Assembly (NCBI GenBank): GCA_033032175.1
Contig: CM065309.1
Span: forward strand, 3,534,001 to 3,598,000
DNA: 64,000 nt
Direction of reading: 5' to 3'
Source: Saturnia japonica
Lineage: Eukaryota > Arthropoda > Insecta > Lepidoptera > Saturniidae
Below the pieces are notes generated by a model. That model was given only the letters and a program-made list of their open reading frames with translations. It made no database searches and was not told where the DNA came from. Both the position numbers and the translations under genes were made by a program. Positions 30,724-41,453 of this stretch are shown here, piece after piece; the stretch's first letter is position 1, and each line of letters starts with the position of its first letter.

Positions 30724-32856
30724 ATGAAGAGATCAAACCCTTTAAATAAAATTAAAAAAGTAAAGAAAAATGATGAGAAAAGTGGCACTGGTACTGATGC
30801 TACTGAAAATTGGCCCGTGGTGTATGGCTTAGAAAATCCGATACTAAAGAGCCCCTCGGACGCCAGTGAACACAGCAGAGATGCTATGGTGACAGCCAGC
30901 GATGGCAGCGATGTGCCCTTGTCTGAGGTTCGTATGCGTAGAGATGGAGAACGTCTACAGCTACCGGTGGATTCATCGTCTGACTCGGAACCTGAGGTTG
31001 GAGTGACCGGCCAGTGTACTCCTACATCTAAAAAGATAGGCAGAGGCCGTCCTGTAACAACTGGTCAATACAGGGGCCTGGCAAAAGCCAAGGCGGAACT
31101 TATACGCCTCGGAGAGGAGGAGCTACGTCTCAGAGCAGAACATGAGATGGCTGAGATTGCCTCGAAGGCAAGGTGTGAACGAGTTGCCGTGAAGCTCAAT
31201 GCTCCCATTTCAGAGGAGCAACTTGCGGCGGATCTTCAGAAAGGAATTCTTGCCGACGTCGATGTTATTCTCGGAGTCGTGCAAAAATCTAAGAACTTGA
31301 AGGGCACCTTTCAGCATGCACTCAAGGAGGCAGCAGCATCTATTGTGGATAGAGCTACTGTTTTGGCCAACAGAAATGCTTCTGAAGAGCTAAGAAAGCT
31401 CCAAGACTCCTGTGATAGGTTAAAGGCTAATGAGGCCAAACAAGCGGCAGAAATTGAGGAACTTCGCAAGGAAATGGTTGAGTTGAGAGTAGAGCTGCAG
31501 TTGGCCCGACAAGGGGGAATTGTCTCAGCTGCCACTATTACACCTGTCATGGTCAGCACAAGAGATGACGTTTCCCTATTATGGCAGCGAGGAATAAGAT
31601 CTCAGAAGGAGGTGTCATCGGTGGTTACCAAGGAAATGCTGGATAATGTCATGCACAATATGATGCAGGAGATGAGATCCTGCATAGAGCCGGTAGAAAG
31701 AAGACTCTTGAATGCTCCTATTCAAGCGCTGGATATGACAGGGAGGTCAGAGACACGACCACCTGGCCCTCTCGGTTCTGCTGATCCACCTGGCTCTCCT
31801 GGTTCTGCTGTTCCAGCCCGTAAAAGGATTGGCAAGGGCAAAAAGAAATCACTGGCGTCGCAGGATGCAAAGGCCTCCCTTTTGCAGCAAGTTCCTTCTC
31901 AGCCGGAGCCTGTGGCGCAGGAAACATGGTCGACCGTAGTAGCGCGAGGTGCTAAAAAGCGCTTAGCAGCACTACAAGCACCGAAGGGAAAAATATTACC
32001 GGCCAAACTAGTTGTCCCTCGGTCTTCGGCTATTGTTCTGACTCTCCAACCAGAGGCAAAGGAAAAAGGTATTGACTATAGAAAGTTAATTTCGGTAGCC
32101 AAAGAGAATATAGACATGACTGGTTTTGATATCGCCTTTATAAAGTTCAAGGAGACGGCTTCAGGAGCACGCAAGCTGGAAGTGCCTGGTGTAGCTAGCG
32201 CCGAGAAGGCAGATTTACTAGCTGATAGGCTGACGACGATATTTAAAGAAACAGTGGGTGATGGATTGGTCCAGGTGTCGAGGCCCATGAAATGTGTGGA
32301 GCTTCGCGTCACAGGTTTAAACGATGCTTCGACCAAAGAAGAGGTGGCGGTTGCTATAGCAGCGAAAGGGGACTGCCATGTGAGTCAGGTGAAGGTAGGA
32401 GAAGTGAGACGAGCTCCCTATGGGACTAACACTGTGTGGGTGCGCTGCCCGGTGGCGGCTGCCAAAAAGGTGGCACAGGAACGCAGACTCCTTTTGGGTT
32501 GGGTGGCTGTGCAAGTAACATTGTTGCAGCCTAAGGTAGCTAGATGTTTCCGTTGCTTGGAAGTAGGCCACATTAAGCAAAAATGTACTGCGCAAATCGA
32601 TCGTAGTGAGCAGTGTTTTCGTTGCGGTATGGTAAGACATAAGGCATCTGATTGTTCGGCCATTCCGCATTGCTCGGTGTGCGCTGATGCAAAGCGACCG
32701 GCAGATCATCGCATGGGTAGCAAATCGTGTGTGCCTAAAAATAAAAATCTGGGTAAAGCAGCCAGGAAAATACAGTTCAATAATAGATCGGTAGTTAAGG
32801 ACGCTCCCAGTTCCCAAGTAAGGGTAGAGGAAGAGCAGGTAATAGTAGAGCAGTAA
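30724..32856 (+). CDS. ORF1 (gag-like RNA-binding protein) of D1, intact, 710 aa
   Basis: The only full-length uninterrupted ORF1 in the window. I chose the ATG at 30724 (MKRSNPLNKIKKVKK); upstream codons lack an ATG. Layout: lysine-rich N-terminus; acidic serine-rich region (residues ~45-95); AT-hook-like GRGRPVTTGQY (~105-115); charged helices; NLKGTFQHALKEAAAS; coiled coil (~225-270); Pro-rich linker; basic WSTVVARGAKKRL; RRM-like SSAIVLTLQPEAKEKG region; three knuckles near the C-terminus (CFRCLEVGHIKQKC, CFRCGMVRHKASDC, HCSVCADAKRPADH...C). In the second knuckle R replaces the usual G before H. The protein should bind element RNA and may bring it to telomeric DNA. ORF2 starts five bases after its stop. 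Confidence 0.88.
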   Translation: MKRSNPLNKIKKVKKNDEKSGTGTDATENWPVVYGLENPILKSPSDASEHSRDAMVTASDGSDVPLSEVRMRRDGERLQLPVDSSSDSEPEVGVTGQCTPTSKKIGRGRPVTTGQYRGLAKAKAELIRLGEEELRLRAEHEMAEIASKARCERVAVKLNAPISEEQLAADLQKGILADVDVILGVVQKSKNLKGTFQHALKEAAASIVDRATVLANRNASEELRKLQDSCDRLKANEAKQAAEIEELRKEMVELRVELQLARQGGIVSAATITPVMVSTRDDVSLLWQRGIRSQKEVSSVVTKEMLDNVMHNMMQEMRSCIEPVERRLLNAPIQALDMTGRSETRPPGPLGSADPPGSPGSAVPARKRIGKGKKKSLASQDAKASLLQQVPSQPEPVAQETWSTVVARGAKKRLAALQAPKGKILPAKLVVPRSSAIVLTLQPEAKEKGIDYRKLISVAKENIDMTGFDIAFIKFKETASGARKLEVPGVASAEKADLLADRLTTIFKETVGDGLVQVSRPMKCVELRVTGLNDASTKEEVAVAIAAKGDCHVSQVKVGEVRRAPYGTNTVWVRCPVAAAKKVAQERRLLLGWVAVQVTLLQPKVARCFRCLEVGHIKQKCTAQIDRSEQCFRCGMVRHKASDCSAIPHCSVCADAKRPADHRMGSKSCVPKNKNLGKAARKIQFNNRSVVKDAPSSQVRVEEEQVIVEQ

Positions 32857-32861
32857 ATAAT

Positions 32862-34449
32862 ATGGCTCATAAGTTTTTACAGGCAAATATAAACCACTCG
32901 GCCGTGGCTCAGGATCTTCTGGTTCATACCATGGCTGAGTGGTCGATCCAAGTAATGATTGTCGCTGAACCTTATTTCGTTCCTTCTCGGAGCAATTGGG
33001 TTGCGGATGTAACGCGCACAGCAGCCATTGTATCTGCTAACACTGTTGGGTCTCCAGTTTTGACCATTTTAATGAGTGATGTAGGGTTCGTTGCTGCGCA
33101 ATGGGGAGAACTTGTCTTGATAGGGGTATACATTTCTCCGAATAAGCCATTCCTGGAATTTGAGAGGTTCCTGGACAGTTTAGGATCCTTCATTAGACGA
33201 ACATTGCCCTGTCCCATGTTAGTGGCTGGGGACTTTAATGCTAAGTCTTCAGCTTGGGGGTCTCCTGTCACTGATATGCGTGGCAGAGCCTTAGAGGAAT
33301 GGGCTTTAGAAATTGGTCTTGCAGTCGTCAATCGTGGGACTATAAATACTTGCATTCGGCAACGGGGTGGTTCCATTGTTGATATAACCTTTGCTTCTCC
33401 TGTTCTCGATCGACGAATTCAAAACTGGAGAGTTGAGGAGGGTACGGAATCTCTATCGGATCATTTATATGTCCGGTTTGACGTCTCTGTTTTGCCCACC
33501 ATCCCAGTTGTTGGTAGGCAAACTTCGTTAACAACTAGGTGGGCCATTAAGCGGCTCAATGAGGATTTGCTGATAGAGGCTGCTATAGTTGCGTCCTGGA
33601 TCCTACCACCGGAAGGGCCAGTGAACGTCACAGAGGAAGCTCATTGGTTTCGGGATACTATGATGCATATTTCTGATGCTGCTATGCCTCGGGTCAGATC
33701 TTATCCACCTAAGCGACGAGTTTATTGGTGGTCTGGTGAAATCGCTCGGCTGCGGACTAGGTGTGTGGCCACTAGACGGCAATATACCAGACATCGGAGA
33801 TTGCGTCTGGGACGGGATACAGCTGTTGAAGAGCAATTGTATACGTATTACAAAGAGGCTAGAAAAGATCTTCAAATAGCCATTAAAAAGGCTAAGGCTC
33901 GGGCAAGGGAAAACCTTCTGGAGACTTTGGACGGAGATCCGTGGGGACGCCCCTATCGTATGGTGTTGGGTTTCTTTCGCCCCTGGGCTCCTCCGATCAC
34001 GCAGAGTCTTCAGCCGCAGCTCCTAGATTCCATTCTGTCTCAGCTTTTTCCACAGAGGTTGGAGTATACACCACCGTTTGTGGCATTGTCGGCCACTAAT
34101 GATCAGGACGATTGTGAGAGCATTCCTCCAGTCTCTGAGGATGAATTAGATACGGCTGTAAGACGGCTTAGGGCGAAGAATACTTCTCCGGGGCCTGATG
34201 GAATTCCAGGTCGCGCCTGGGCTCTTGCGGCGGGTGCTCTGGGGAATCGGCTTAGGCGGCTCTTCAGTGCTTGTCTGGTGTCGGGTCAGTTTCCACCTCA
34301 GTGGAAGATAGGTCGCCTCGTCCTATTGAGGAAACATGGACGTCCGGCGGAGTCTCCGTCGGCGTACCGGCCTATTGTTCTCCTGGATGAGGTCGGCAAG
34401 ATTTTTGAGCGAATCATGGCACGGCGCCTCATTACACATTTGGTTGGTA

Positions 34450-34450
<1 letters not shown>
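32862..34450 (+). pseudogene. ORF2 of D1, endonuclease intact, truncated in reverse transcriptase
   Basis: About 530 residues are readable without a break: MAHKFLQANINHSAVAQD, the endonuclease motifs AEPYFVPSRSNW, GDFNAKSSAWGSPVTD and SDHLYVRFDVS, the linker, then GPDGIPGRAW, RLVLLRKHGRPAESPSAYRP and LLDEVGKIFERIM, ending THLVGT. The poly(A) replaces everything after this point, so the YADD catalytic motif and the C-terminal zinc motif are missing. Related ORF2 proteins run about 1,050 residues. An intact endonuclease without RT could still nick telomeric DNA; that it is made is speculation. Confidence 0.85.
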
Positions 34451-34482
<32 letters not shown>

Positions 34483-34485
<3 letters not shown>

Positions 34486-34491
34486 TAGGTT
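34483..34491 (+). repeat. Telomeric junction D1/C3
   Basis: GCTTAGGTT, one base off GGTTAGGTT or a trace of AAGCTTAGG. Confidence 0.6.
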
Positions 34492-35388
34492 GGGGTGCGT
34501 CCCCCCCGGAGGGTTCCCGCCTTGTCGTGGCGGGGGGGCTTAGTAACCGTGGCTTGGTCCCCCACGGTGAAGCCAAGAGGAACCCACAGGCGAGGCTGCT
34601 AGTCAGGGCTTTGGGCATAAGAGCCCAGACGAAGCGGCCAACAGTAGGTTGCGGTGGTGTATGGGCGCCACCGCCGCTGAGGCGAGCCGCGGTGTCGTAT
34701 GGGAGGCACCGCGGCTGAAGGAGACAGGCCGCGGCGGGAGAGGTGTGTCGGTGTTTCGTTGTGCCGCTCACCCTACCTTTCGCGGCCTCGACGGGGTCGC
34801 CACCGTCGTTAAAAGATGGCGGACGCGGTGGGGTCGCAGGGGAAGAGGCGCGTCGGTGTTTCGTTGTGCCGCTCTCCCTGTCCTCTGCGACCGTGAGGAA
34901 GAAAACCTCGCTAAAAAATTGAGAGGAAGACAACCTCTTTAAAAAATCACAAGGGCGGGGTTCTGGTCCTGCGGGGCCGGAGCCTGGAGGAAGAAAACCT
35001 CGTTAAAAAATCACCGAGGAAGACAACCTCGTTAAAAAATCACCAGGCGTCGGGTTCTGGTGGACGTGTGGGCCTGAACCCGGAGGAAGAAAACCTCCTT
35101 AAAAAATCACCGAGGAATAAAACATCGTGAAAAAATTGAACGGAGGCTGGGGCTGCGGTCGGTGATGGGCGTCCCAGTGGGGAGAGCCTCTCTTCGGGGG
35201 GGCAGCGCTTGTCGGTGGGCACAGAGGTAATGCGCAAGCGATTCCTGTGCCCCCGACGCCAAGCGCTCCGGAGGCGATGTTTGGGTTTTTAGTGGGTACA
35301 GTCCCACATAACCCGTCTGCTGTCCTCCGCGGCGGGCGGGTACCCATGATGGGTTTTCCCAAACTAAAAAAAAAAAAAAAAAAAAAAA
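34492..35388 (+). mobile_element. C3: non-coding telomere-associated retroelement
   Basis: About 897 bases, nearly the same as C1 over its whole length. It begins GGGGTGCG, the first eight bases of the A-type ribozyme, before the C sequence proper, and ends in poly(A) 35366-35388. Hairpin array at 34898-35132; one unit (CGAGGAATAAAACATCG) has lost a pair. Confidence 0.75.
35275..35365 (+). promoter_or_regulatory. 3' tail with two stem-loops (C3)
   Basis: SL1 GTGGG/CCCAC at 35292-35307; SL2 at 35342-35354. Confidence 0.75.
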
Positions 35389-35392
35389 GGTT

Positions 35393-35468
35393 GGGGTGCG
35401 TGTCAGGAACCTCCTCGTGGTGCACCCCGGGCAACGTCGACCAGTCGGGTCGGCGGCTGATACCTGAC
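35393..35468 (+). ncRNA. HDV-like self-cleaving ribozyme (E)
   Basis: P1 GGGGTGC/GCACCCC, P2 GTCAGG/CCTGAC, L3 TCCTCGT, GGGCAAC, P4 CGACC/GGTCG, GGCTGATA. Complete, on an element that also has ORF2. Confidence 0.85.
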
Positions 35469-35845
35469 AAACTCCTCCCGGTATCCCTCTGATTATCAGA
35501 GGGGACTGTGGAGGGGTATTGGCTGGAGGGCCATTACCGGCTTGCCACCGTCGATCTCGTAATCCCATCGGAGTGTCGTGGTCACGTCTCGCGGCTTCGT
35601 ATGGGACCGAGGGTCTTGGCTTTACCGCCCGGATCGCGAGGAAGACAACCTCTATAAAAAATTACCCCAAATCCTAAGCGGCGGCGCACCGCGAGAGGAT
35701 GCATGGCTGATGGGATGTTCAGTCTCTAGTGCGACCCCCGTCATAGAACCGGCCGACTCTCTTGACGGGTTACGCTAGGCTTACCCAGGTACAGGGGGCA
35801 CTGCCTGGGTGGACCGTTACTTCCCCCACAATCGTGGGAACAAAA

Positions 35846-38063
35846 ATGAGCGAAACTTCTAAAAAAACTGTAAATATTGTATATAGCCCTAATTGTAATT
35901 CTAGTTTTAAGGAAAATGTGGAGGGTGCCTCCAGCAGTGGAGGTACGTTAGATGTGGAAGCGGCGGTGATGAATCCCGTCGTGATAATCGAGAGGGACTT
36001 ATCGCTGGACCGGGTGTCGGTCTGCAGCGAATCCAGTCAGGCTTCCATGATTACAGTGGAGTCCACCGAGGACATTCCTTCTGGCGCCTTCTGGGACACA
36101 AAGAGGGGCGAAAAAAGGAAAGGTGGTAGCTTGGACCAGGTGGAGGCCGAAGATACGGGCTCGGAGTCCGATTCCCAGCCAGTGGAATTAGGGTGTACCA
36201 CTCCTGTTCCAAAGAAAGGAAGGGGTCGCCCCATTACAACAGGCGAATACGCAGGCCTAGCCAAACAAAAGGCCGAATACTTGCGTCTAAAAGAAGAGGG
36301 TATCCGCCTCTTAGCCGAGGAGGAGATTGCGAAGGTGGCAGCACGGACGCGGCAAAATAGGGCCGTGAAAGATATCGCAACTGCTCCGGAGGAGGAACTC
36401 TCCTCCCACTTAACAGACAGGGTGCTGGGTGACGTTGAGGTGATGCTCAAGGTCGCTCAAAAGTCGACGAACCTCAAGGGCACGTTCACAAAAGCCCTCA
36501 AGGATGCAGCTGCTTCCATTAAGGACGCAGTGGAAAAATTCAGCAATCGGACCACCACCGAGGAGTTGGAGAGGGTCCAAGCTGCATACACGCGAGTAGA
36601 GGAGAGAAACAGAAGACAGGCAGAAGAACTGGCAGAGCTCCGCAAAGAGCTCGCGGAGTTAAGAGCGGACTTCTTTGAAGGTCCGCCAGCCAGTGCCTGA
36701 AGCCAGCGTCTCTTCCGTTGTCGCGCCACCCTCTTCACCTCCAAGAAGACTTTCGAGGGAAGAGTTTCCTCCTTTGCCTCAGAGGCAACAAAAGCGTCCT
36801 CGGAGCGACACTTCGGATATTGATGGGAAATTCAGGGGAGATTCTCAATATAATGAGTGCACGCTTCGAGGCGTTGGAGGATAGGCTCCTCCCGGAACAA
36901 CGACTTCGCCCTCCTTTAGCGGCGGACAGAAAGGCTGCACAGCTCTCGTCGAAACCGGTAGTTCCCGAAACTCGGCCTTCACGGCTGGCAGACTCCCGGC
37001 AAGCGGCTGTGAAGAAGAACAGCTCGAAGGTAGGGAAAGCAGTACCTATCTCAGCTGCACCCAATTCTCGTCCCTCCTCCTACAGCGAGAAGCTGGCTGC
37101 TCCCAAGACCTCTGAGGGGGAATGGGTGTTAGTCGGCACGGGGGGCAAAAAGGCGTCAAGGTCCAAGAAGGCAAAGCCTAAGGCAGCGCCTCCTAAGAAG
37201 AGTAAAAAGACTCGTAGACTTCGTGCCTCAAAGTCCACTGCAGTGGTAATCACGCTGCAGTCGGAGGCGGCAACGAGTGGTCTTACGTACAAAGAGGTGC
37301 TGTCCAAAACCTGGGACATGTAGACCTAGGAAGCCTCGGAATCGAGGGTGTGAATTACAGGAGGGCGGTGACTGGAGCAGCTATATTGGAGGTACCTGGC
37401 GCTGACAGCAATGATAAAGCTGATGCTTTGGCGAATAAAATAAGGCTCTCCTTCCCAGAGGGGTACATTAAGGTGTCCAGGCCGGTGAGGAGTGCAAGCG
37501 TGCGCATCTCAGGCCTGGACGACTCGGTCACGGCCGAGAAACTAATCGCAGCCGTCGCCTCTGCAGGAGAATGCCCACCTGGACTGGTAAAAAGTAATGA
37601 CCCGCGTCCCGTACCGGATGGGACTGGAACGGCCATAGTGACTTGTCCAGTAGCAACAGCGAAGAAGCTTGGTGACGGCCGACGGTTACTGGTGGGATGG
37701 GTGTCGGCGCGGGTGAAGATCCTGCAGCCTCGCCCACAACGGTGTTTCCGCTGCTTCCAGGTTGGCCACGTTGGGCTTAATTGTCCCTGCGATGTTGACT
37801 ACAGTCAGCTATCTTATCGCTGTAGTCAACCTGGTCACAAAGCTGGAGACTGTAAAGCGGACCCACACTGTGCTGTCTGCGCACGAGCGGGTAAACCAAC
37901 GGGACATCGGATGGGGGGCGGAGCGTGTGTTTCGCCGACACCCAAGTCAAAGAAAGCAAAGAAGGTTAGGAGGGGAAAAGCCCCGACACAGCCCCTGACC
38001 TCGTCGGCTGTTCCTAAAGCGCCGACGACGGTCCAGACGGATGAGATGGAACAAACTAGTTAA
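35846..38063 (+). pseudogene. ORF1 (gag-like) of E, two frameshifts
   Basis: ATG 35846 starts MSETSKKTVNIVYSPN. Frame 35846-36700 carries the acidic region, the AT-hook-like GRGRPITTGEYAG near 36225 and the coiled coil (36540-36670). After a shift, 36718-37323 gives the LRPPLAADRK segment, a basic patch and the start of the RRM-like region. A stop at 37321 and a further shift lead to 37350-38063 with the end of the RRM-like region and knuckles CFRCFQVGHVGLNC, a second reading YRCSQPGHKAGDC (first Cys replaced by Ser-Tyr context) and HCAVCARAGKPTGH...C. Its TAA overlaps the ORF2 ATG as TAATG. Confidence 0.85.
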
Positions 38064-41000
38064 TGGCTATCCGTCTCCTCCAAGGGAATCTGAACCATTG
38101 TGCCAGTGCACAAGACTTGTTAGTCCAAAGCATGGCACAGTGGTCAATCAGCGTCGCCGTGATAGCCGAGCCATACTTCGTGCCGCCCCGAGATAATGGG
38201 CGGGAGATCGAGATGGCTCGGTGGCCATCATTTCCCGACCCGCCGCCGGTTCCCCGCCCTTCGCGAACATCAAGGAGGGCCAGGGATACGTGGCGGCGCG
38301 TCTCGGCGACATTGTGGTGGTGGGGGTGTACGCACCCCCTCGATGGAGTCTCGCCGACTTCGAGGCACTTTTGGTGGAGTTGGGCACTGTCGTCTCGGGC
38401 AGACCCTCACCCTGTCCTAGTCCTCGGGGACTTCAACGCCAAATCTACGGCTTGGGGTTCCCCATCCACGGACAATAGGGGTGAGGCGCTGGAAGAGTGG
38501 GCCGTAACATCAGGCCTACTCGTCCTTAACAGGGGCTCAATAAACACGTGCGTGCGACCGCAGGGCGAATCCATAGTGGACCTATCGTTCGGTAGCCCTG
38601 CAATAGCACGCCGTGTTCGGAACTGGAGAGTCCTGGAGGGGGTAGAGACACTTTCGGACCATCTTTACATACAGTTCGAAGTGTCCGCCCAGACCTCGGG
38701 ACGACCGGTCCCGAGAGCCCTGGAAGAGGACAGTCCACGTTGGGCTCTGGGACGCCTCGATCGCGAGGTGTTCGTCGAGGCCGCCATCGTGCAAGCCTGG
38801 GTGATGGATGGAAACCCGAGAGGCCTGCCGATGTCGAAGATGGGGCGGAGCGACTGCGAGCCGCAGTGTCGCATATATGTGACGCGGCGATGCCGAGAGT
38901 TGGGCGTCGTCCAGCTAAGCGCCAGGTGTACTGGTGGAACGCTGAAATCGCGCAGCTGCTGCACTTTGCGTAGCAGCGCGCCGCCAATACACCAGGATAA
39001 GGCGCAGACGACGTCATTCGCAGGTCGCAAGCCCCGGAGAGGCGGAGCTGCATGAGGGTTACAGAGCAGCTAAGCTCACCCTCCGACGGGCCATTGAGCG
39101 CGCAAAAGCTCTAGCCAGAGAGGAATTCCTGGAGACGCTCAATCGGGATCCGTGGGGCCGCCCGTACAGGATGGTACGCGGCAAACTTCGCCAATGGGCC
39201 CCCCCGGTTACCCAGAGTCTCCAGTCAGAGTTCCTCGAGGAGGTGGTGAGTGCTCTGTTTCCCTCCAGGGAGGAGTTTTCACCTCCCCACATGGCTCCGC
39301 CCGCGGCCGAGCCCGACGTGGACCGAGACGACGTGCCCGACGTGACCCGGGAAGAATTGAGGGCGGCGGTGAAACGCCTCGCGGCCAAAAACACCGCCCC
39401 AGGGCTCGACGGCCTACCTGGTCGAGCGTGGGTCCTGGCCCAAGAGGTCCTCGAACCCCGACTATTGGGACTCCTCAGCGTGTGTCTGGAGCAGAGCCGG
39501 TTTCCGTCGAAGTGGAAAACCGGCCGTCTAGTCCTGCTCCAAAAGCCGGGGCGCCCGGCGGACTCGCCGTCCGCGTACCGCCCCATTGTGCTGCTCGACG
39601 AGGTGGGCAAACTCTTCGAGAGAGTGATTGCAAACCGCCTCGTCGGCCATTTAACGCACGTGGGGCCGGATCTGGCGGAGAACCAGTTCGGTTTCCGCAG
39701 AGGGCGCTCCACGATTGATGCGATCGCGCAAGTAAGGAGTCTGGCGGAGGAGGCCATTGCTCGGGGCGAGGTGGTGATAGCGGTGTCTTTAGATATCGCA
39801 AATGCCTTTAACACCTTGCCCTGGGCCACAATTAGAGAGGCACTCCGGTTTCACGGAGTGCCATCCTACCTCCGCCGCATATCGGGGCGTACCTCTCGGA
39901 GAGGTAGTGGTCTTCCCGGGTCGGAGTGGAATGTGTCGGCGAGACGTCGTATCCGGTGTTCCCCAGGGGTCAGTATTGGGCCCCCTTTTCTGGAACATCG
40001 GATACGACTGGGTGTTGCGCGGTGCGCTCCTCCGTGGCCTCAGTGTCGTGTGTTATGCCGACGACACACTGGTCACGTCGAGAGCTAAGTCGCACCGCGA
40101 AGCCGCGATATTGGTAACAGCTGGGGTGGCACACGTCGTCGGTCGGATTCGGCGTCTGGGACTAAAAGTGGCGCTGCAAAAATCCGAGGCTCTGTGTTTC
40201 CATGGGCCTCGGAATGCGCCACCGAGAGGGTCCCAGATCATCGTGGGAGGCGTCCCAATCGGCATCCAGTCCAATATGAAATATCTTGGACTCGTTCTGG
40301 ATAGCCGATGGGACTTTGTAGAGCACTTCAGGCAGCTGACCCCCCGTCTTATGGGCGCTGCGGCCGCGTTAGCGCGGCTGCTGCCCAACCTTGGGGGTCC
40401 AAATTCCGCTTGCCGAAAGCTCTACATGGGAGTCGTGCGGTCCATGGCCCTTTACGGGGCCCCGGTGTGGTCTGAGAACCTGGCGGCCCGTAATATCACC
40501 GCTGTGCGCAAACCGCAGAGAGCGATGGCCGTCAGAGCAGCCCGGGGATATCGCACGATCTCCTTCGAGGCGGCCTCCCTACTGGCCGGATCTCCGCCAT
40601 GGGATCTGGAGGCGAAAGCCCTCGCGTCGCTCTACAGGTGGCGCGGGGAGGAGTTGGAGAGAGGAAGACGACCTGCGCCTCGTGAGATCGAGGCGCGTAG
40701 GGCAGAGCTCCACCAGATCCTGGTCATGGCGGAGTGGGACCGACGACTGGAGCACCCCAGCGCCGGCGTGACGACCGTCGAGGCCGTGAGGCCTCATTTG
40801 ACGGCATGGATACGGAGGCGGCACGGCACCCTAACCTTACGGCTGACGCAGGTGCTCTCGGGACACGGAAGTTTCGGGAGTTACCTGTGTCGCATAGGCC
40901 GAGAGCAAACAACTGGGTGCCATCATTGCGGCTGCGCGGTCGATAACGCGCAGCACACACTGGCCGCCTGTCCCGCATGGGACTCGTCACGCCGCGACCT

Positions 41001-41214
41001 CATCGCGGCTATAGGGCCCGATCTCTCACTCCCGACCGTCGTTTCGTCCATGGTTGAGAGTGAGAGCGGGTGGAACTCCGTCGCCTCATTCTGCGAGGAC
41101 GTCATGCTCGCAAAGGAGGCGGCGGAGAGGGAGAGGGAGCAGACGTCAGAGCTCCCCTCCCGCGGTCGACGAACCCGGCGGCGCAGGGTCAGGAATGACC
41201 TCCTGCCGCCGTAA
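38063..41214 (+). pseudogene. ORF2 (endonuclease/reverse transcriptase) of E
   Basis: Closest to B1 ORF2. The endonuclease part has a pair of offsetting frameshifts (about 38200 and 38400) that garble one segment but leave AEPYFVPP, GDFNAKSTAWGSPSTD and SDHLYIQFE. Further breaks lie near 38810, 38960-39050 and 39890. RT motifs: LVLLQKPGRPADSPSAYRP, FGFRRGRSTIDAI, AVSLDIANAFNTLPW, SGVPQGSVLGPLFW and the catalytic CYADDTLV. The long last frame (39802-41214, 470 aa) is intact through the CHHCGCAVDNAQHTLAACP zinc motif to the arginine-rich end. One residue differs from consensus in the RT N-terminal motif (GLDGLPGRAW, usually GPDG). Confidence 0.88.
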
Positions 41215-41453
41215 AAACGGCCTGCGGGTGTCGGACGCGGGCACGTCCTGCGCCCTTGCAGCTAACGCACAGGCCCGAGGCGTGGCGCATCAGTGTTCGA
41301 TGCCCCCCTCGTAGGTTCATCGGAGGGTGTCACACACACCTCGACCCCTCAGACCGCTGAAGGTGGCCCCTTATGAGGGGCCTACACCCGTCGGGCGAGT
41401 AGAAGCAATGCGCAAGCTGTCCCTACTCCCCAGCCACATGGGTGAAAGAGGAA

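Larger units (their letters stand above)
30228..34482 (+). mobile_element. D1: SART-type element, 3'-truncated inside ORF2 with its own poly(A)
   Basis: 5' UTR of about 500 bases, intact ORF1, and ORF2 cut within the reverse transcriptase at 34450. A run of 32 As (34451-34482) follows directly, then GCTTAGGTT and C3. The shared 3' stem-loops are missing, so this insertion seems to have used a prematurely polyadenylated RNA, or the join is an assembly artefact. Confidence 0.8.
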
